From: Tricholomella constricta
Lineage: Eukaryota; Basidiomycota; Agaricomycetes; Agaricales; Lyophyllaceae
Assembly (NCBI GenBank): GCA_013368375.1
Contig: JAACJP010000021.1
Coordinates: 124,001 to 188,000, forward strand
Length of the DNA: 64,000 nt
Direction of reading: 5' to 3'
Shown here: in pieces, positions 12,089-23,825 of the stretch
Position numbering within the stretch: the first letter of the stretch is position 1
How the letters are laid out: every line of letters starts with the position of its first letter
The notes under the pieces: model-generated
Databases searched by the model: none
The model's input: only the letters and a program-made list of their open reading frames with translations
Told to the model about the DNA's origin: nothing
Position numbers and translations under genes: made by a program

Positions 12089-12433
12089 GATTGGTAGAGG
12101 GTCTGGGGATGGTGATGAAGAGACTTTATACTGAGCACTGATACTGAGCAATGGTCATGGTCGACGACCAGGTGTGACGTATGCGTTGCCGGCAACACGG
12201 CAACACGGAAGAGCCGCGAGGCTCGAGCGCCATCAAATTGGGATTTGCCATCAGAGATTCAGAGTCGTATGTTGATCCTCTGGTACTTCTTCCCGATAAA
12301 GACTTAGTCTAGTCTTCTTGGCAGAGGTTTTGGCGGACGGGTCGATTCGGCCTTCTCGGAGTATCATGTAAGCTAGAAATTGATCACGTTTCGTGAGATT
12401 TCCGGAAAGGACAGTTCACGTCGCGTCGTAAAT

Positions 12434-14693
12434 ATGTCTGCCGAGGCAGATACGCCGCCTCACTCATGGCGGTCAATCGAGGGTCGTACACGGATTCGCG
12501 GTATTATGGAGGCACTCATGCCGCAATGGAGAAATGGGCCTCGCGAGTTTCAAGTGGATGTCTGGGCAAACATCCTTGATAGGATTGCTGTTCTTCTTAT
12601 TGCCCACACTGGCGGAGGCAAAACGGCTGCGTTCTGGGGACCAGTTCTTATTATGCAGCATCTACTACAGTTCGCTATTCCCGGAGTGCCGGCACCACCC
12701 TCTAAACCTGTTGGAATTATTGTGACACCTCTTGTAGAGCTGGGAAATAACCATGTCAGTCAATTTACGCGATATTGCATCCATCTGGAGCTCACCTTTG
12801 CCACAAAGGCCCGTGAAATCAACCAACTGGGCATAGGGACCATCACAGTTAATGCCGAGACTGTCCGAGAAGCGGTTGCCGAAGGTCGAAACCTGTATTC
12901 AGAAGTGCGGCACTGCAAGTGGTCAATCGTGCTCATATCCCCCGAGAGACTGTTGACACCCGAACTTGATGGGGTCCTGCGCAACGAATACTTTCGGAAA
13001 AATGTCGTCCTGCTCGGTGTTGACGAAGCGCATGTCCTCAATCCATGGGGTGAGGGTTTTCGACCTGCGTACAAACAAATCAATGCTCTTCGACGACGTC
13101 TACCCACCCACTGTGTCCTCGTGGCTGTCACCGCAACGCTAAGCCCAGGTAAAGACTACGATTCTCTCTGCGGGGCACTTGACCTGAAGCCCGGTCGATT
13201 TCATTGCGTGCGACTGTCTTCGGAGCGGGTCAACGTTCGTCCTGTCCTAGTTGAGCTACGGCACACACTTACAGGATGGGACTTCCCTGACATCAAATGG
13301 GTCTTTTTGACGCCGGGAATAAAAGTCATCGTGTATTGCGCGACACTGGATCTGCAAATGCGCGTGGCATTGTATGGGTGGAATCAGCATGAGATCGGAC
13401 CAGCACGTCTCGAGAAGGTCAGGTTGTGGAATTCAATGACCTCACCTACATATAACGAGCGCACACTGGATCTTTTCCATCACAACCCTGAAACTCGTGT
13501 TATTGTCGCCAGTGTCGCCTTTGGGCTGGGGATGAATATTCGCATCATCACGGACTCGATTAATCTTGGCATACCTGATACTGTTGAAGCTCTGGTTCAG
13601 CAAAATGGCCGAGCTGGGAGGGACCTCGAGATGGATGCACATGGGTGGACGTACATTGAATCTGCAGTTGTATTGTCGGTACAGGAAGATCTTGATGAAG
13701 GAGCTGTGGTGGGATTTGAGGACGGCGTATTGCCGAAGAAGAAGAAGGCGAGGTCGAAAGGGAGGTCCAGACGGGTGGTGGAGGCAAAGATGAAGAGGTT
13801 CATCGCTGCACACTTGCAGGGACGATGCATTGTCGCTGAGCTAAACGTGATCCTCGGAAATCCTGGAGTTGATGCGCGGTTATCGTGTGAAGCGGCTGGA
13901 AGGCGCCTTCCATGCAGCTCGTGTCAGCCGTTCTGGAACAACCCTGCGCCTGCGCCAATGCCTCAAGGATATGTTGTCCCTGTAACCCCACCATCTGCCA
14001 GTTCGAGGAGGCCACGTCCGCTCACCAAAAAACAACGTGCTCACACTCACGCCCACCTTACATACTTTGCCGAGAAGCGGACTTTGGTGAAGGACACTGC
14101 ACGCTCACGCTACGCTCCGACTGCAGAATTTTGGGCTGGAACAGAACTTGATCTAATCCTCGACAATATGCATCTTCTGAATGTGAAGGAGGGCCTCAAC
14201 GCGATGTTGAGTAAGTGGCAGTACCTCGCAGATGATGGAAACATGTTACACCTGTTGATTAACGGGTTAAACGCGCAATACGACGCCCTTGATCTACAAG
14301 CGAAGGCCACCCAAGCTAGACGGGCAGCAGCAACTCGAGCAGTAAAAAAAGGTGTGGCCGTCTTCATTCTTCACTATCTATCTCGAGTATAACAACTCCT
14401 TTTTAGCCACGCAAGAGAAGGAAAATGTGCCGCCAACCACTGAGCTCATGCCTGCCAGCAAACTCCCCCGTTTCACTATCCGAATACCTGCCCGTAAACC
14501 TGTTCTCACCTCGTGTTCGATCGAAAACACTGCCGACTTCACAGGGAATTCATTCTTGTCTCCCGAATGGGAGCCTCCACCTGTGGCATCATTATCGGAG
14601 CCCGTGAGACTGCCAGCATCGAAGCACCTACTTGATGAAGCTTCAAAGCATACTCCGAGTCAGTCTAGCAACAAAAGACAGCGTCGTTTGTAG
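12434..14693 (+). CDS. RecQ-like DEAH-box DNA helicase of the TIR element
   Basis: Two exons (12434-14351 and 14407-14693) join in frame to give 734 residues. The helicase core has Walker A AHTGGGKTAAFW (~residue 65), motif Ib-like VTPLVELGNN, motif II VDEAHVLNPWG, motif III VTATLSPG, and C-terminal motifs VASVAFGLGMNIR and QQNGRAGRD. It lacks obvious RQC and HRDC domains; instead the C-terminal third carries a basic KKKKARSKGRSRR stretch and a Cys-rich DARLSCEAAGRRLPCSSCQPF patch, like the zinc-binding region of RecQ proteins. It ends in NKRQRRL, a likely nuclear signal. Family role: ATP-driven 3'-5' unwinding. As part of a mobile unit it may act in excision or copying; that is inference. 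Confidence 0.85.
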
Positions 14694-14725
14694 AATGTGA
14701 GTATATCATTCTTGACGCAATCATT

Positions 14726-17700
14726 TCAAAGCTTACCAGTCCGTTCTGTGACGTAGAGTTTGTCGTTGATGATTCTTATTCGTGGTAAATCTCTCCTTGT
14801 GTTATCAGGGACTTCACTGCGCTGACTGTCCTCCCAATTGTCATCACCGCTACTCTCCATCTCTACATCAGCTTGGGCAGTGTGATGACCGAGAATATCC
14901 AGGTATGCTGTCGTCCGTGCAATGAACTTTGTAATCTTCTGACGGAGAATCCTCCAGCCCTCTTCGAAGTCGTCTATTGCTGTGAATCCTTCATTGCGGC
15001 CGGGTCGATATCGATTTACTTCTGCATCCCGTAAGCATGCCAATAAAGCCCGAAGCTCATTCAATAGATCTGTGACGGAGTGATTTTTGGTCCGCAACTT
15101 GAGTGATACAGCCTCTTCCATCTCGTCACGTAAACGTGTCAGATGGTGCACATTCATTGAGACTGTGTCCCTGTAGAACAGATCATCAAATTCCTTTCCT
15201 TTGTGCTGAACCTGCTCTTCTAGGACACGATTATGACCCTCCTGCATGAGGTCCATCTCGGAGTAGTCCCCGAGCTCGTGCAGGCATACCAGCCAGTTCG
15301 ACATGATGGAATTGCTTGTGGCTTCGTCAAATTCCCACTTGAAGTTGCAGTATAGCTCGAGAAGGTACTGGGAATAGTACGGATTCCCGCTTCCTGCAAA
15401 GGTGAAGATCCATATCTGTTTTCAATGAGAAAATGTTCACAACGAAGTAATTAGGTGCGTCACTTTGAGGATCTCCCAAACTCGACCAGTATCACCTTCT
15501 GCAACTGCTCGACACATTTCTCGCCACCAGATACCGTCGCGCATAAAGAGCGTCGCGTTCGCCAGGGTCACGTCAGCATCCTTTGATGTCAGCTCTTTTA
15601 CTTCATCAAGTAAATCTGACATGACATCAGAGTCTGTGTCTGTCATTTCGTCGCCTTCTACTGTGTCTAGGCTCGTGCTCGGGATGTTCTTTTTTGGAGT
15701 CCACGGAGAACCTTGAGGCACCTTGTCAGGGTTATTCTCGCTAGGGTTATGGGCAGCCTTGAAAGCTTTTGTCGTTGCATGGCGTCGGCCGAGCATCAAT
15801 GCAGCCTTGAGAAGTTCCTCGAATGTCGGGAGTGTACCCTGTGCCTTCTTGCTTTCAAGGAAGCTCTCTAAATCCGCCGTCTCGTAATAAAATCTGGGTT
15901 GAGGTTCGTCATTCAGTGTGTTACATAAATAATAAATGGAATTAATCGGACGTACTCCCAGCAGTTGAGAATATGTGCGTCCAATGAGAGCTCGATCAAG
16001 TGTGCTCCATCATAGAACTCAACTTTCCGAAGGTTACTGGGCGTTGGACATCCAGCAAGTTTTGCGAGACACGCCAACGTTGACGGGTCATCTGCATGAC
16101 CCTCTCCCCAATGGCCACGCACAGTGCGGCTCAGGTCTGTCCATTTCGTGTGCCAAAGTTCGAGAAGAGGTATTATCCATCGAAATGACTCGAAATCTCC
16201 ATCCTCCGCAACCATGTGCCTTCGTAGCTTCAGGAGCTGCTCGAAGGTCTTCCCATCCCCAGAGGTGACGATACACCGGCCGTTCAAGTTCCCTGCATCG
16301 ATTCTCATCTGATCTGTAAAGTCTAGGACAGCTTGCTTCATTTCCTGGATATGCATCTCGTCATAGCCATTTGTCGCCAGAGGAAATATCTTGGTGTGTC
16401 GGGCTTTTGGCAGTGGAAAAATACAAAGCTTCTCTGATGCGTAGACCTTCAGATCCTCACGATAAATGGAGAGGGCTGGCATGCAGTGGATTAGCGGCCT
16501 AATAAACTCCACTTCTCTGACATGATCCTGGTGAGTCCAATCGATGTCGTCAAATATCAGTTCCGGTGAAAGGTTCCTCCGCTCCTGTAGGGCCTGGCGG
16601 CGCAGCAATTCACCTAGGTCAAATGCTCCAGGAACGACGTCTTCCATAATCACAACAGTAGCAGCAAGTCCCTTGACCATGCGGCTCTCACGACCGATTC
16701 GAGCATCACGCACGGGTGCATATGCCTGGATATTGTCGCTGACCTGTAGACCATGGCGTCCGTTCGCGATCATCCCCCTCAACTCTTTGCGCTGGTCGGC
16801 GGCGAGAGTTTTCAGTCCTTCAATCATGGTTTGATAGGCAACGGAATGCCCTAACCGACTTTCCACACGGTAGGCACTCTGATGGGACCGAACTGCAAAG
16901 TGCCAGATTGCCCGACAGAGTGGATACAAGCTCGCAAGCTGCGATCGACCGAAGGTGAGTGACATCACGGCACTTGTGGCGACCTTATTGAGTGTCAGTT
17001 TGCACTAATAAAAAATGAATGGTAAGCCTTACGAGGTTCTGTGGCCGTTGTTCGCGAAGCGGGGCTGTCTCTCCCATCTCCACAGCTGTCGAGTTTACGT
17101 AGGCAGACACGATAGCCCATAGAATTGGTGCGTTGTTCTCAGCTATTGTTTGAAGGGTACGATAGCTGAAAGATTCTATTGCAGACCAGCTGATCAAGCT
17201 TCTTGGCTGCTTCGATCTTGCGCGAAGATGCAGGCCTGTCGTTGGATGAACCATCGTGCCCCCCTCTGAATGCACAAGTTTCGTAACAAATCCCACAGCC
17301 CAGCTCGTGATAGCTGGTTTCGCATGCGTGATCTGCGCGAAGTGGCGGTCTGGTGTGAAAGTCGGTGCCGAAACAGCATTGTCATTGCTACGGTATGTGA
17401 CTTCACATGCATATTCGTATATGAGATCTAGGATTTGGCCTGCATGGGGTTTCGAAGTTCCATTGAGGAAAGCCTGGACCATATTTCGCTGTTGAGATGT
17501 CGGAGGGTTTGCACCAGTAGTCCGTTTCATAGAGGGAAGATCGTTGTACGTGAAGAGTGCCTCAAGGAATTTAGGAAGTGTCCAGTTGACCTCCTTGATT
17601 GCGCTGAGAATGAGCTCGACCTTGTCACCATCCTTCAATGCAGGTTTTCGAGGTGTTTTGCTAGTGCTCGATGCAGGTGTCCCAGGCTCGGTAGCAATAT

Positions 17701-17752
17701 TTCCTGGCCTCTGAGGTGTCAAAAGCAGAGGAGGGTGATTATTATAAGTCAT
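14726..17752 (-). CDS. DUF6589-type protein of the TIR element (candidate transposase)
   Basis: Four exons (17752-17033, 16983-15956, 15893-15464, 15415-14726) join in frame to 955 residues. The C-terminal half has the blocks I associate with DUF6589: ELWHTKWTDLSRTVRGHWG, FYYETADLESFLESKKAQG, EMCRAVAEGDTGRVWEILK, IWIFTFAGSGNPYYSQYLLE and MDLMQEGHNR. Acidic residues in conserved-looking strands (SDNIQAY, VTSGDGKTFEQLL, LMQEGHN) would be reasonable candidates for an RNase H-fold DDE triad, but this is a guess from spacing only. The N-terminal 240 residues are unassigned. Convergent with the helicase; the pair fills the whole element between the inverted repeats. A GTAAGC just before the stop might be a donor for a further exon, which I could not place. 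Confidence 0.8.
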
Positions 17753-17927
17753 CACAGGCCTTTAGAGCGTTCAGCGCAGGTGTACGGCTCGAGTACGCTT
17801 AGGATTAGTCCACAAAAGTTTAATCTTATCAAGAGATCTTGTACACGTGAGCATTGAAACTGTGCTTTAATGCCGACTTAACGCCGAATTGACCCGTCAG
17901 CCAAAACCTTTGCCAAGAAGAGCAGAC

Positions 17928-18750
17928 CTTATATAACAGATCGACTGTCATCTGTACTAAGGTCGGCTACCGGAGACTAATAAAGACTTTCCGCGACATG
18001 TACATCACAGACCTAAGCACATCCCTCGTCCTCGAACCAGCACCTCACATCCAGTTGCGCATGTCAGGGTAAGTACTTTCATTTTCGTCTTCGCTTTTCA
18101 ATCTACAATTGCAAGTGTCAGTGTCATTGTCAAATACTGCAAGCGAAGCGTGTGCGATCATGATGGCTGCGCACAAGCCTTTATGTTTTCTCTTCTACTT
18201 TTGGCGTTATCTCGCGACAGTCACACACACAACCACCCACAACTCGTGGCAAGTACGGATGACATATCCTCGCGTCCAGTTAATATAATTGGTTGTGTCC
18301 GACACGGGCACATGCGCCCGTTAATCTCCAGCCAAAACTAGAATCCACTTGCGTTCTGAATCTGGAGCCCTCCACTGCGATTCCCGGTCGAGCTCCGTGC
18401 TCTGTGCTCTTCCTCCTGTGCTTTATTCTGAGACTCTTCATAGCTGCATAGCTTCCTACGCGCTTGCACGGATGCCGTTAAGGAAATAAGGGCTCTTTCC
18501 CAAAATGCAATAATGGACACGAGGCACGACCCTCACGATGCCCGCTAACAGCCTAGAGTCCCCTCAACGTGGCATCAATGAACTATCTATCATCCATGGC
18601 AGTTTATAATACACGGCACGACAAGGTCGTGCCCACGACCCATCATCGCATAAGATACTTCTATAAAAATCGCAGCTCCTCGAAGCACCCATATCTCATT
18701 CACCCATATCCACCACCCACCACCCACCAGCCAGGCATAAGAGCCTCAGA
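17928..18750. other. Intergenic region; nothing recognised beyond a possible promoter
   Basis: Between the right end of the TIR element and the next plus-strand gene. CTATAAAAA at about 18660 lies about 90 nt before the ATG at 18751 and could be its TATA box. No coding pattern was seen elsewhere. Confidence 0.35.
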
Positions 18751-20004
18751 ATGGCCGACCCACTCTCATCACCGACTACACCTCAAGGCTTTGAACTTCT
18801 AGACTTCCACAGTCTGGGCAAAGTCACGACCAAGACCTTCGAGCGCCTCGCGCCCTTCAGCCAGCTCCAAAACCCGTGCGCTACACCTGCACTTCACTCA
18901 TACTTATATACTGATGCCCTTCTTACCGACCCCATATAGGTCCTCGCACGACGCCGGCCCAGCAGTGATCAAGGTCGTGAACAAGATCAAGACCTACCTC
19001 GACGCCATCGACACGAGCATCCAGGTCGTGCACAGCGCGTACCAGATGAGCAAGCTCGCTGCGACGCTCTGGGACGAAGCGGCTCTGGCTCGCGGGGTAC
19101 GTGTGGAGGAGAAGCGCAGCCGCCAGCAGCAGCAGCAGCGCCTGGAGGACCTGGTGACGCTCGCGGACGAGGCACATGAGAATGCGAAAAAGGCGGATGG
19201 GGTGTTGAGGCAGGTCGAGCAGGATTTTTATCGCGTGCGTTGGCGTTTCGTTTCGTTGGATCTCTCCAGTAGTGCTACGCGGGGGTTTCTGATGTGGGCT
19301 TGACTTTAGATCGCAGCATCCACCAAGGACGTGGACGCTACAGTCCAGGTACCTGTGGACCCTGCATTGCGTGCGTCTACGTCTACGTTTTCCTTCCTTC
19401 CTTCAACTCACCTCAAATCCCAATTCCTCCTTTTCATGTCCACAGCGAAGACGATCAAGAAATCACTCAAAGACGTCGGTTCAGACCTCGTCGCCAACCT
19501 CCACGTCCTCGCCGAGTTTGCACGGCAGACGGACGATATGGCCGCGTGGTGTGGCTGGATCAAGGCCAGCATCATAGCTCTGGACGGGACAGTCGTGCCA
19601 CCGCAGGACAACACCGTCGCAGTCGACGCAAACGCCGTACGCGCAAGGTGGGCTAAAGTCCGCGCGGACTGCCTCGTCTACCACAGCATGGTGCGTGGCT
19701 TCCCTCCCCCCCCCTCTACGCTGACATCCCAAACGCTCATGTGAAAAAATATTGTGATTGTATTTAGATCGCCGAGGTGCAAGACCGGTACGCCGCTATG
19801 CTTCCCAGGTCCACGACGCTGTGGCAGGTGGCGATGCGCGAGGCGAACAACCCGAACTACAAGAACAATAAACGCGAGTCGGACTCGGGGGCAAGGGGAC
19901 TCGGAGACAAAGCCGGGGGCGGCGTAGCTCGGAAGATGGTGAACCTTTTCCGGGACGCTGTCGGCCATCTAAGCTGTCATGCATGTCATGGGGGCTTTGT
20001 ATGA
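18751..20004 (+). CDS. Hypothetical helical basidiomycete protein
   Basis: Five exons (18751-18875, 18940-19234, 19310-19370, 19446-19690, 19768-20004) join in frame to 320 residues from ATG to TGA. All four introns use GTGCGC or GTGCGT donors. The protein is mostly alpha-helical with heptad-like stretches (SRQQQQQRLEDLVTLADEAH; LKDVGSDLVANLHVLAEFAR), a short basic/acidic linker, and no signal peptide or membrane segment. No domain family is recognised. The helical plan resembles cytosolic coiled-coil or HeLo-like bundles, but nothing more specific can be claimed. Coding composition and clean splicing support a real host gene. Confidence 0.75.
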
Positions 20005-20464
20005 TTCGGTGTTGGACCTCGCCCGGGGTCTGGCACCTTTCGGAAGGGCTATTTAATATAAGCCGGTGTGTTTAATCGCCGTTCATCTCTTTCTTGGCGG
20101 GGTGTACTGATGGCTCTTTGGCCGTGATAAGTATATTTTATCTATAGGTAGTAGATGGGGATTTAGTTTATGATAGAGGCTAGACTATATACGATTGTGA
20201 GCCTTCGATGCGAGGCGCCAACTTTTTGTTCCGAGGCAGTGTCCTGACACTCGATCGAAGAATGCAAGGTGGTAAGAATTGGCAACATACATGCTCGTAA
20301 AGGGCTGCAAGACGTCAGTCGTGAATGTTATCTAAGCGGTTGATATGATGATCTCTGCTTTTGCACAAGCGACGGGGTGGCTGTGAAATCGCTTCTTGAC
20401 CTGGATACAACATAAATAACCTCGATGGGGGCGAGATATCCCTACTGACGCGGCTGCTGCTGAC

Positions 20465-21628
20465 ATGGACACGGACATGGACTGCAAGGCATCTGGCATA
20501 TCGACGTCTGGCTTCTTCTACCCTCCACTCACCCCGCCAGCAACGGCTGCAACCCATGAGCCGCTCGTCCCACCCCCACCCCGCAGTCCTCCTCCTCTCC
20601 CCCCACACCCGTACCAGACATACGCACCTGGATCCTATGACTACCACTCCACGACGCCCACACTCACTGCCAACTCCCTAACCCAACTACACCCCGGTCG
20701 ATACCCCAGTGCAGTCTCTACTACGGCCTCCTCCATCGACGTCGACACCGACAAGGCCTCCCATCTCACCGTCCAGCCAACATATGTAATCCACCACCAC
20801 CATCACCACCACCACCCGCCTTCAAGCACCTCCCTCCCTCCCCCTCCCCCTCTCCCCCTCACCCTTCCTCCACCTCCGCGTCCGCGTCCGGCCCCCTCCA
20901 CACCCACTCGCCGCCTAAGCCTCAGCGCCCTCCACAAACTCCGGCTGCTCCTCCTCCTCCTCCTATTCATCCCCATCCCCCCCTTCCTCTCCGTCCTATA
21001 CCTCACCATCGGACACGCCCTCCTCCAGCGCGCCTCCTCCTCCCACACAGCCACAACCTGGTCCGCCCCGCTCCTTACCTCCGCCAACGCCGGCGCAACA
21101 GGCGGCACCATCCTCGCTCTCCCCCTCTTCCTCCTCCTCTTCCTCCTCCTCTACCCCGCCTCCTCCTCCTCCTCCTCCCCCTCTTCCTCTTCCTCTTCCT
21201 TGTTTCCCTCCTTCGCCTCCTTGTTTCCCTCCTCCAGCTCCGGCCCCACGCGCGCCGCCCACGAAGACTTTTTCGACGACGACGACGACGACGACGACTC
21301 GCGCACTGCCTCCACGCGCCGCGCCGCCTCCCTCGTCTCCTACGCCGCCTGTGCCTTTCTCCTGCTCGGCGTAGGCGCCGCCGCTGGCCCGCTGGGCGTG
21401 ACCTGCCTCGCGACGGAGGGGATGGGGATGGGGATGGAGATGCTGGCGCCGGGGCGGGCGGCGGAGGCGGGCGGGGTGGGTGCGCTGTTGCTGTGGGCGG
21501 GCGTGTTAAGTGTGCTTGCGCTGGGCGTGGGCGGGTGGGTGGCGTGGAGGTGGGTGAGGGTTGGGGTTGGGCGTGCGCGTGCGCGGAGGGGGCGGGAGCG
21601 CGGACTGGGGGAGAGAGGGAAGGCTTAG
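20465..21628 (+). CDS. Proline-rich multi-pass membrane protein, unknown function
   Basis: A single open frame of 387 residues from ATG 20465. The first 150 residues are Pro/Ser-rich with an eight-His run and poly-Pro tracts. Four hydrophobic segments follow: LLLLLLLFIPIPPFLSVLYL, ILALPLFLLLFLLLYP, a segment around SYAACAFLLLGVGAAAGPLG, and GALLLWAGVLSVLALGVGGW. An acidic run of nine Asp lies between the second and third. The C-terminus is strongly basic (RARARRGRERG). GC-rich, biased sequence also opens the other frames, but only this one gives coherent membrane topology. Plausible integral membrane protein; no family recognised. Confidence 0.65.
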   Translation: MDTDMDCKASGISTSGFFYPPLTPPATAATHEPLVPPPPRSPPPLPPHPYQTYAPGSYDYHSTTPTLTANSLTQLHPGRYPSAVSTTASSIDVDTDKASHLTVQPTYVIHHHHHHHHPPSSTSLPPPPPLPLTLPPPPRPRPAPSTPTRRLSLSALHKLRLLLLLLLFIPIPPFLSVLYLTIGHALLQRASSSHTATTWSAPLLTSANAGATGGTILALPLFLLLFLLLYPASSSSSSPSSSSSSLFPSFASLFPSSSSGPTRAAHEDFFDDDDDDDDSRTASTRRAASLVSYAACAFLLLGVGAAAGPLGVTCLATEGMGMGMEMLAPGRAAEAGGVGALLLWAGVLSVLALGVGGWVAWRWVRVGVGRARARRGRERGLGERGKA

Positions 21629-22150
21629 GTTTAAGTGGCCTCGCTGTTTTGAGCTTGGTCCCTGTTTCTGCGCGGGCGCCGGGGATGTCATTTCGGTGTG
21701 TGGGGTCTCGCTCTTTGTGTTTTGGGTTCTGGCACTCAGCGCTCGTGTCCATCCAGGTCTTGTATGATATGTATACGTATGCCCGCGCAACCCCCCACCC
21801 CCTCTCTCTCACACCCATCCCCCGTGGTCCCTGTCCGTACCAGGACCGGGAACCGCAACGACGACGACTTTCTCGTCTTCCATGCCGCCTCTCCAAGCCC
21901 TCAAGTATGCATGCATGTGTCCCACAACGTGACCATGCCTATGCCCGTGCCCGTGCCCCCATGCCCCCATGTCAATATTTTCCAAGTATACCTAAACCAA
22001 TACCCAATCTTGTACTTATTTACCCTCAAAACGTCTCAACACCCAGTATCATCACCAACGCCCATGGCCAGCTAGATATAGCTTCCTTGTTGTAGAATGT
22101 AGAATGTGACATATTGTTGTCAATGCATTGACAATCGCACGATAGGACGA
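21629..22150. other. Intergenic, nothing recognised
   Basis: Downstream flank of the membrane-protein gene, leading into the tRNA-like array. It has C-rich and CATG-rich short repeats near 21930-21970 and no coding signal. Confidence 0.35.
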
Positions 22151-22234
22151 TGACTTGCTTAACGCGACTGACCGGGACTTCTATCCTCTAATCTCTAATC
22201 GTACGTCACTGATGCCAATCGTCGACTTTGCACC

Positions 22235-22328
22235 GTCCAGCTGGCGTATCCGGATAACGCGCCGCCACAACGTCGCCCAATCGAGGTGTTCGTCCGGCGG
22301 AGAGCCCCGTTCGACTCAGGGGCTGGGC
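22235..22328 (+). other. tRNA-like module A, unit 1
   Basis: Acceptor GTCCAGC pairs with GCTGGGC; D-arm GCGT-ATCCGGATA-ACGC includes the A-box match TGGCGTATCCGG; stem CCGCC/GGCGG encloses a ~29-nt loop; T-arm is CCCCG-TTCGACT-CAGGG with one mismatch. The residue at the position of the universal U33 is C, so it may not be a working tRNA. Confidence 0.55.
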
Positions 22329-22551
22329 ACTACCAGATAACAGGTGTTGTTTTTTTCTTCTACTGGGAGTTGCGTCCGCCGCTCATGGTCAGTTTTTGGG
22401 ATCCACCCCCCCCTCTTGAGTTCCTCTGTCTAAAATCGCGCTCGAGCTCAAAGTGCCACCACTGTCGACTCGGGTTCGAAAACGACCAACTTGGACCTTG
22501 ACCTTGACCTTGACCTTGAGCTTGGACGGGGACGTGTACCGTCTCTTCGCA

Positions 22552-22640
22552 GTCCCACTTGGTGCAGCGGTTGTATGCTATGATTCGCGATGGCGAAGCT
22601 CGCGATGCGGCGCTGTGTGCCCGTTCGACCCGGGCGGGAC
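22552..22640 (+). other. tRNA-like module B, unit 1
   Basis: Starts GTCCCAC, A-box-like TTGGTGCAGCGG, T-arm GCCCG-TTCGACC-CGGGC, 3' end GGGAC pairing with GTCCC. The middle holds a TCGCGA inverted repeat rather than a normal anticodon arm. Leader GTCTCTTCGCA as in other B copies. Confidence 0.45.
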
Positions 22641-23025
22641 ATATATAGAAATCGACTTTTCTTTTTTGGCTCTGGCGGTCCAGCGGACCAAAAGCAGCAG
22701 TTGGCAGTGGGTTGGGTTCCACGCCCTCGAAACGAATGGATTGGAAGGTTGATACAGAAGCATGCGCCCTCCGAGTTCGATATTTTTTTGTTCTTCATAT
22801 GATCGTTGTCGATTGCAACACCTTGATCATCGTTCTAATTATTTCTTATATCCCGAGGCATTATTCAAATCCAACTCCAAGACTCTAGGCTACACGCTCG
22901 CTCGTCCGCGTCACCGACGACACGGCTTAAATGAATTGCCAGTCGCTCCGGAGCACCATTCGAAACCTCGTCCCCGTATAGATTCCCAACCAAAAATGAC
23001 CTCGAAGAAATGCATGTCCTGCCGA

Positions 23026-23115
23026 GTCCAGCAGGCATAGCGGTGCAGCGTCGAATGCAGAGCTGTCAATCACGTACACTGCGGAGCGCCCCCCCGTTCG
23101 ACCCGGAGGCTGGAC
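23026..23115 (+). other. tRNA-like module C, unit 1
   Basis: Acceptor GTCCAGC pairs with GCTGGAC; A-box-like AGGCATAGCGG; a 5-bp stem TGCAG/CTGCG; T-loop TTCGACC in a C/G-rich stem. Extra bases lie between D-arm and anticodon-like stem, so the fold is tRNA-like but not canonical. Confidence 0.45.
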
Positions 23116-23421
23116 ATCAATCATATAGATCTCGTTTTGCTATATGCTCTTACTTGTCCTTTTGAAGAAAGAACGGGCAGTGGCATTGTCGTTCCTGGTA
23201 CGTTTGGACGATGTGTGATGTTTTTTATTGTGTCATTGACCATCCAGTGGTCCTCGGAGATGTTTTGATAACATCGTCTCATTGAATGTTGTGTGTCGAT
23301 GTCTGAAGCATTTGGCGTAGTAAACGCTGACTAGAACGCCGCGACTGCACAGGTTTGGAAGGTACGCTCAGGCTGCACCACAACTGATGCCATTGTCGAC
23401 TTTGCAGGTGCGACGCATATG

Positions 23422-23520
23422 GTCCAGCTGGCGTATCCGGATAACGTGCCGCCACAATCTGCATGTAATGCCAGTTAAATTTCATCCGGCGGAGAGCCCC
23501 GTTCGACTCGGGGGCTGGAC
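23422..23520 (+). other. tRNA-like module A, unit 2
   Basis: Perfect 7-bp acceptor GTCCAGC/GCTGGAC and perfect T-arm CCCCG-TTCGACT-CGGGG. Stem CCGCC/GGCGG encloses an intron-like loop starting ACAATCTGCATG. Confidence 0.55.
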
Positions 23521-23729
23521 ACTAACCAAGGGGCCTCAGCTTTTTCTTCTACTGGGAGTTGCGTCCACCGCTCATGGTCAGTTTTTGGAAACCCCCCCCC
23601 CCCCCCCCCCCCTCAATTTCCTCTGTCCAAAATTGCGCTCGAACTTAAACTGCGCACACCGTCAATACAGCTCGAGAATCACCCAACTTGAGCTTGAGCT
23701 TGGACGGGAATGTGTCTTGTCTTTTCGCA

Positions 23730-23825
23730 GTCCACTTGGCGCAGCGGTTGGCTATGGCTATGCTATGGCTTATGATGGCGAAGCTTGCGATGCGCTGTGT
23801 GCCCGTTCGACCCGGGCGGCGGGAC
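23730..23825 (+). other. tRNA-like module B, unit 2
   Basis: A-box TTGGCGCAGCGGTTGG and T-arm GCCCG-TTCGACC-CGGGC. The centre is expanded by CTATGG repeats. The 3' GGGAC pairs only partly with 5' GTCCAC. Confidence 0.45.

Larger units (their letters stand above)
12307..17927. mobile_element. Two-gene TIR transposon: RecQ-like helicase + DUF6589 protein
   Basis: Inverted repeats of 48 bp lie at 12307-12354 and 17880-17927 and agree at about 42 of 48 positions; both read GTCT-NN-TCTTCTTGGCA from the outside in. The direct repeat CTTA occurs immediately outside each end (12303-12306 and 17928-17931), consistent with a 4-bp target duplication. Between them are exactly two genes, convergent and 32 bp apart at their stops, both open throughout. 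Total length is 5,621 bp. This is the organisation of an autonomous cut-and-paste-like element, but no described superfamily known to me has this gene pair, so the family assignment is left open. Confidence 0.8.

Noticed and set aside
14726..14740. Extra 3' exon of the DUF6589 gene via the GTAAGC before its stop
   Set aside because: No acceptor and frame could be matched downstream without running into the helicase gene.
21075..21896. Long Arg/Gly-rich minus-strand frame opposite the membrane protein
   Set aside because: Composition artefact (Arg runs complementary to Ser/Pro/Leu codons) without domain content.
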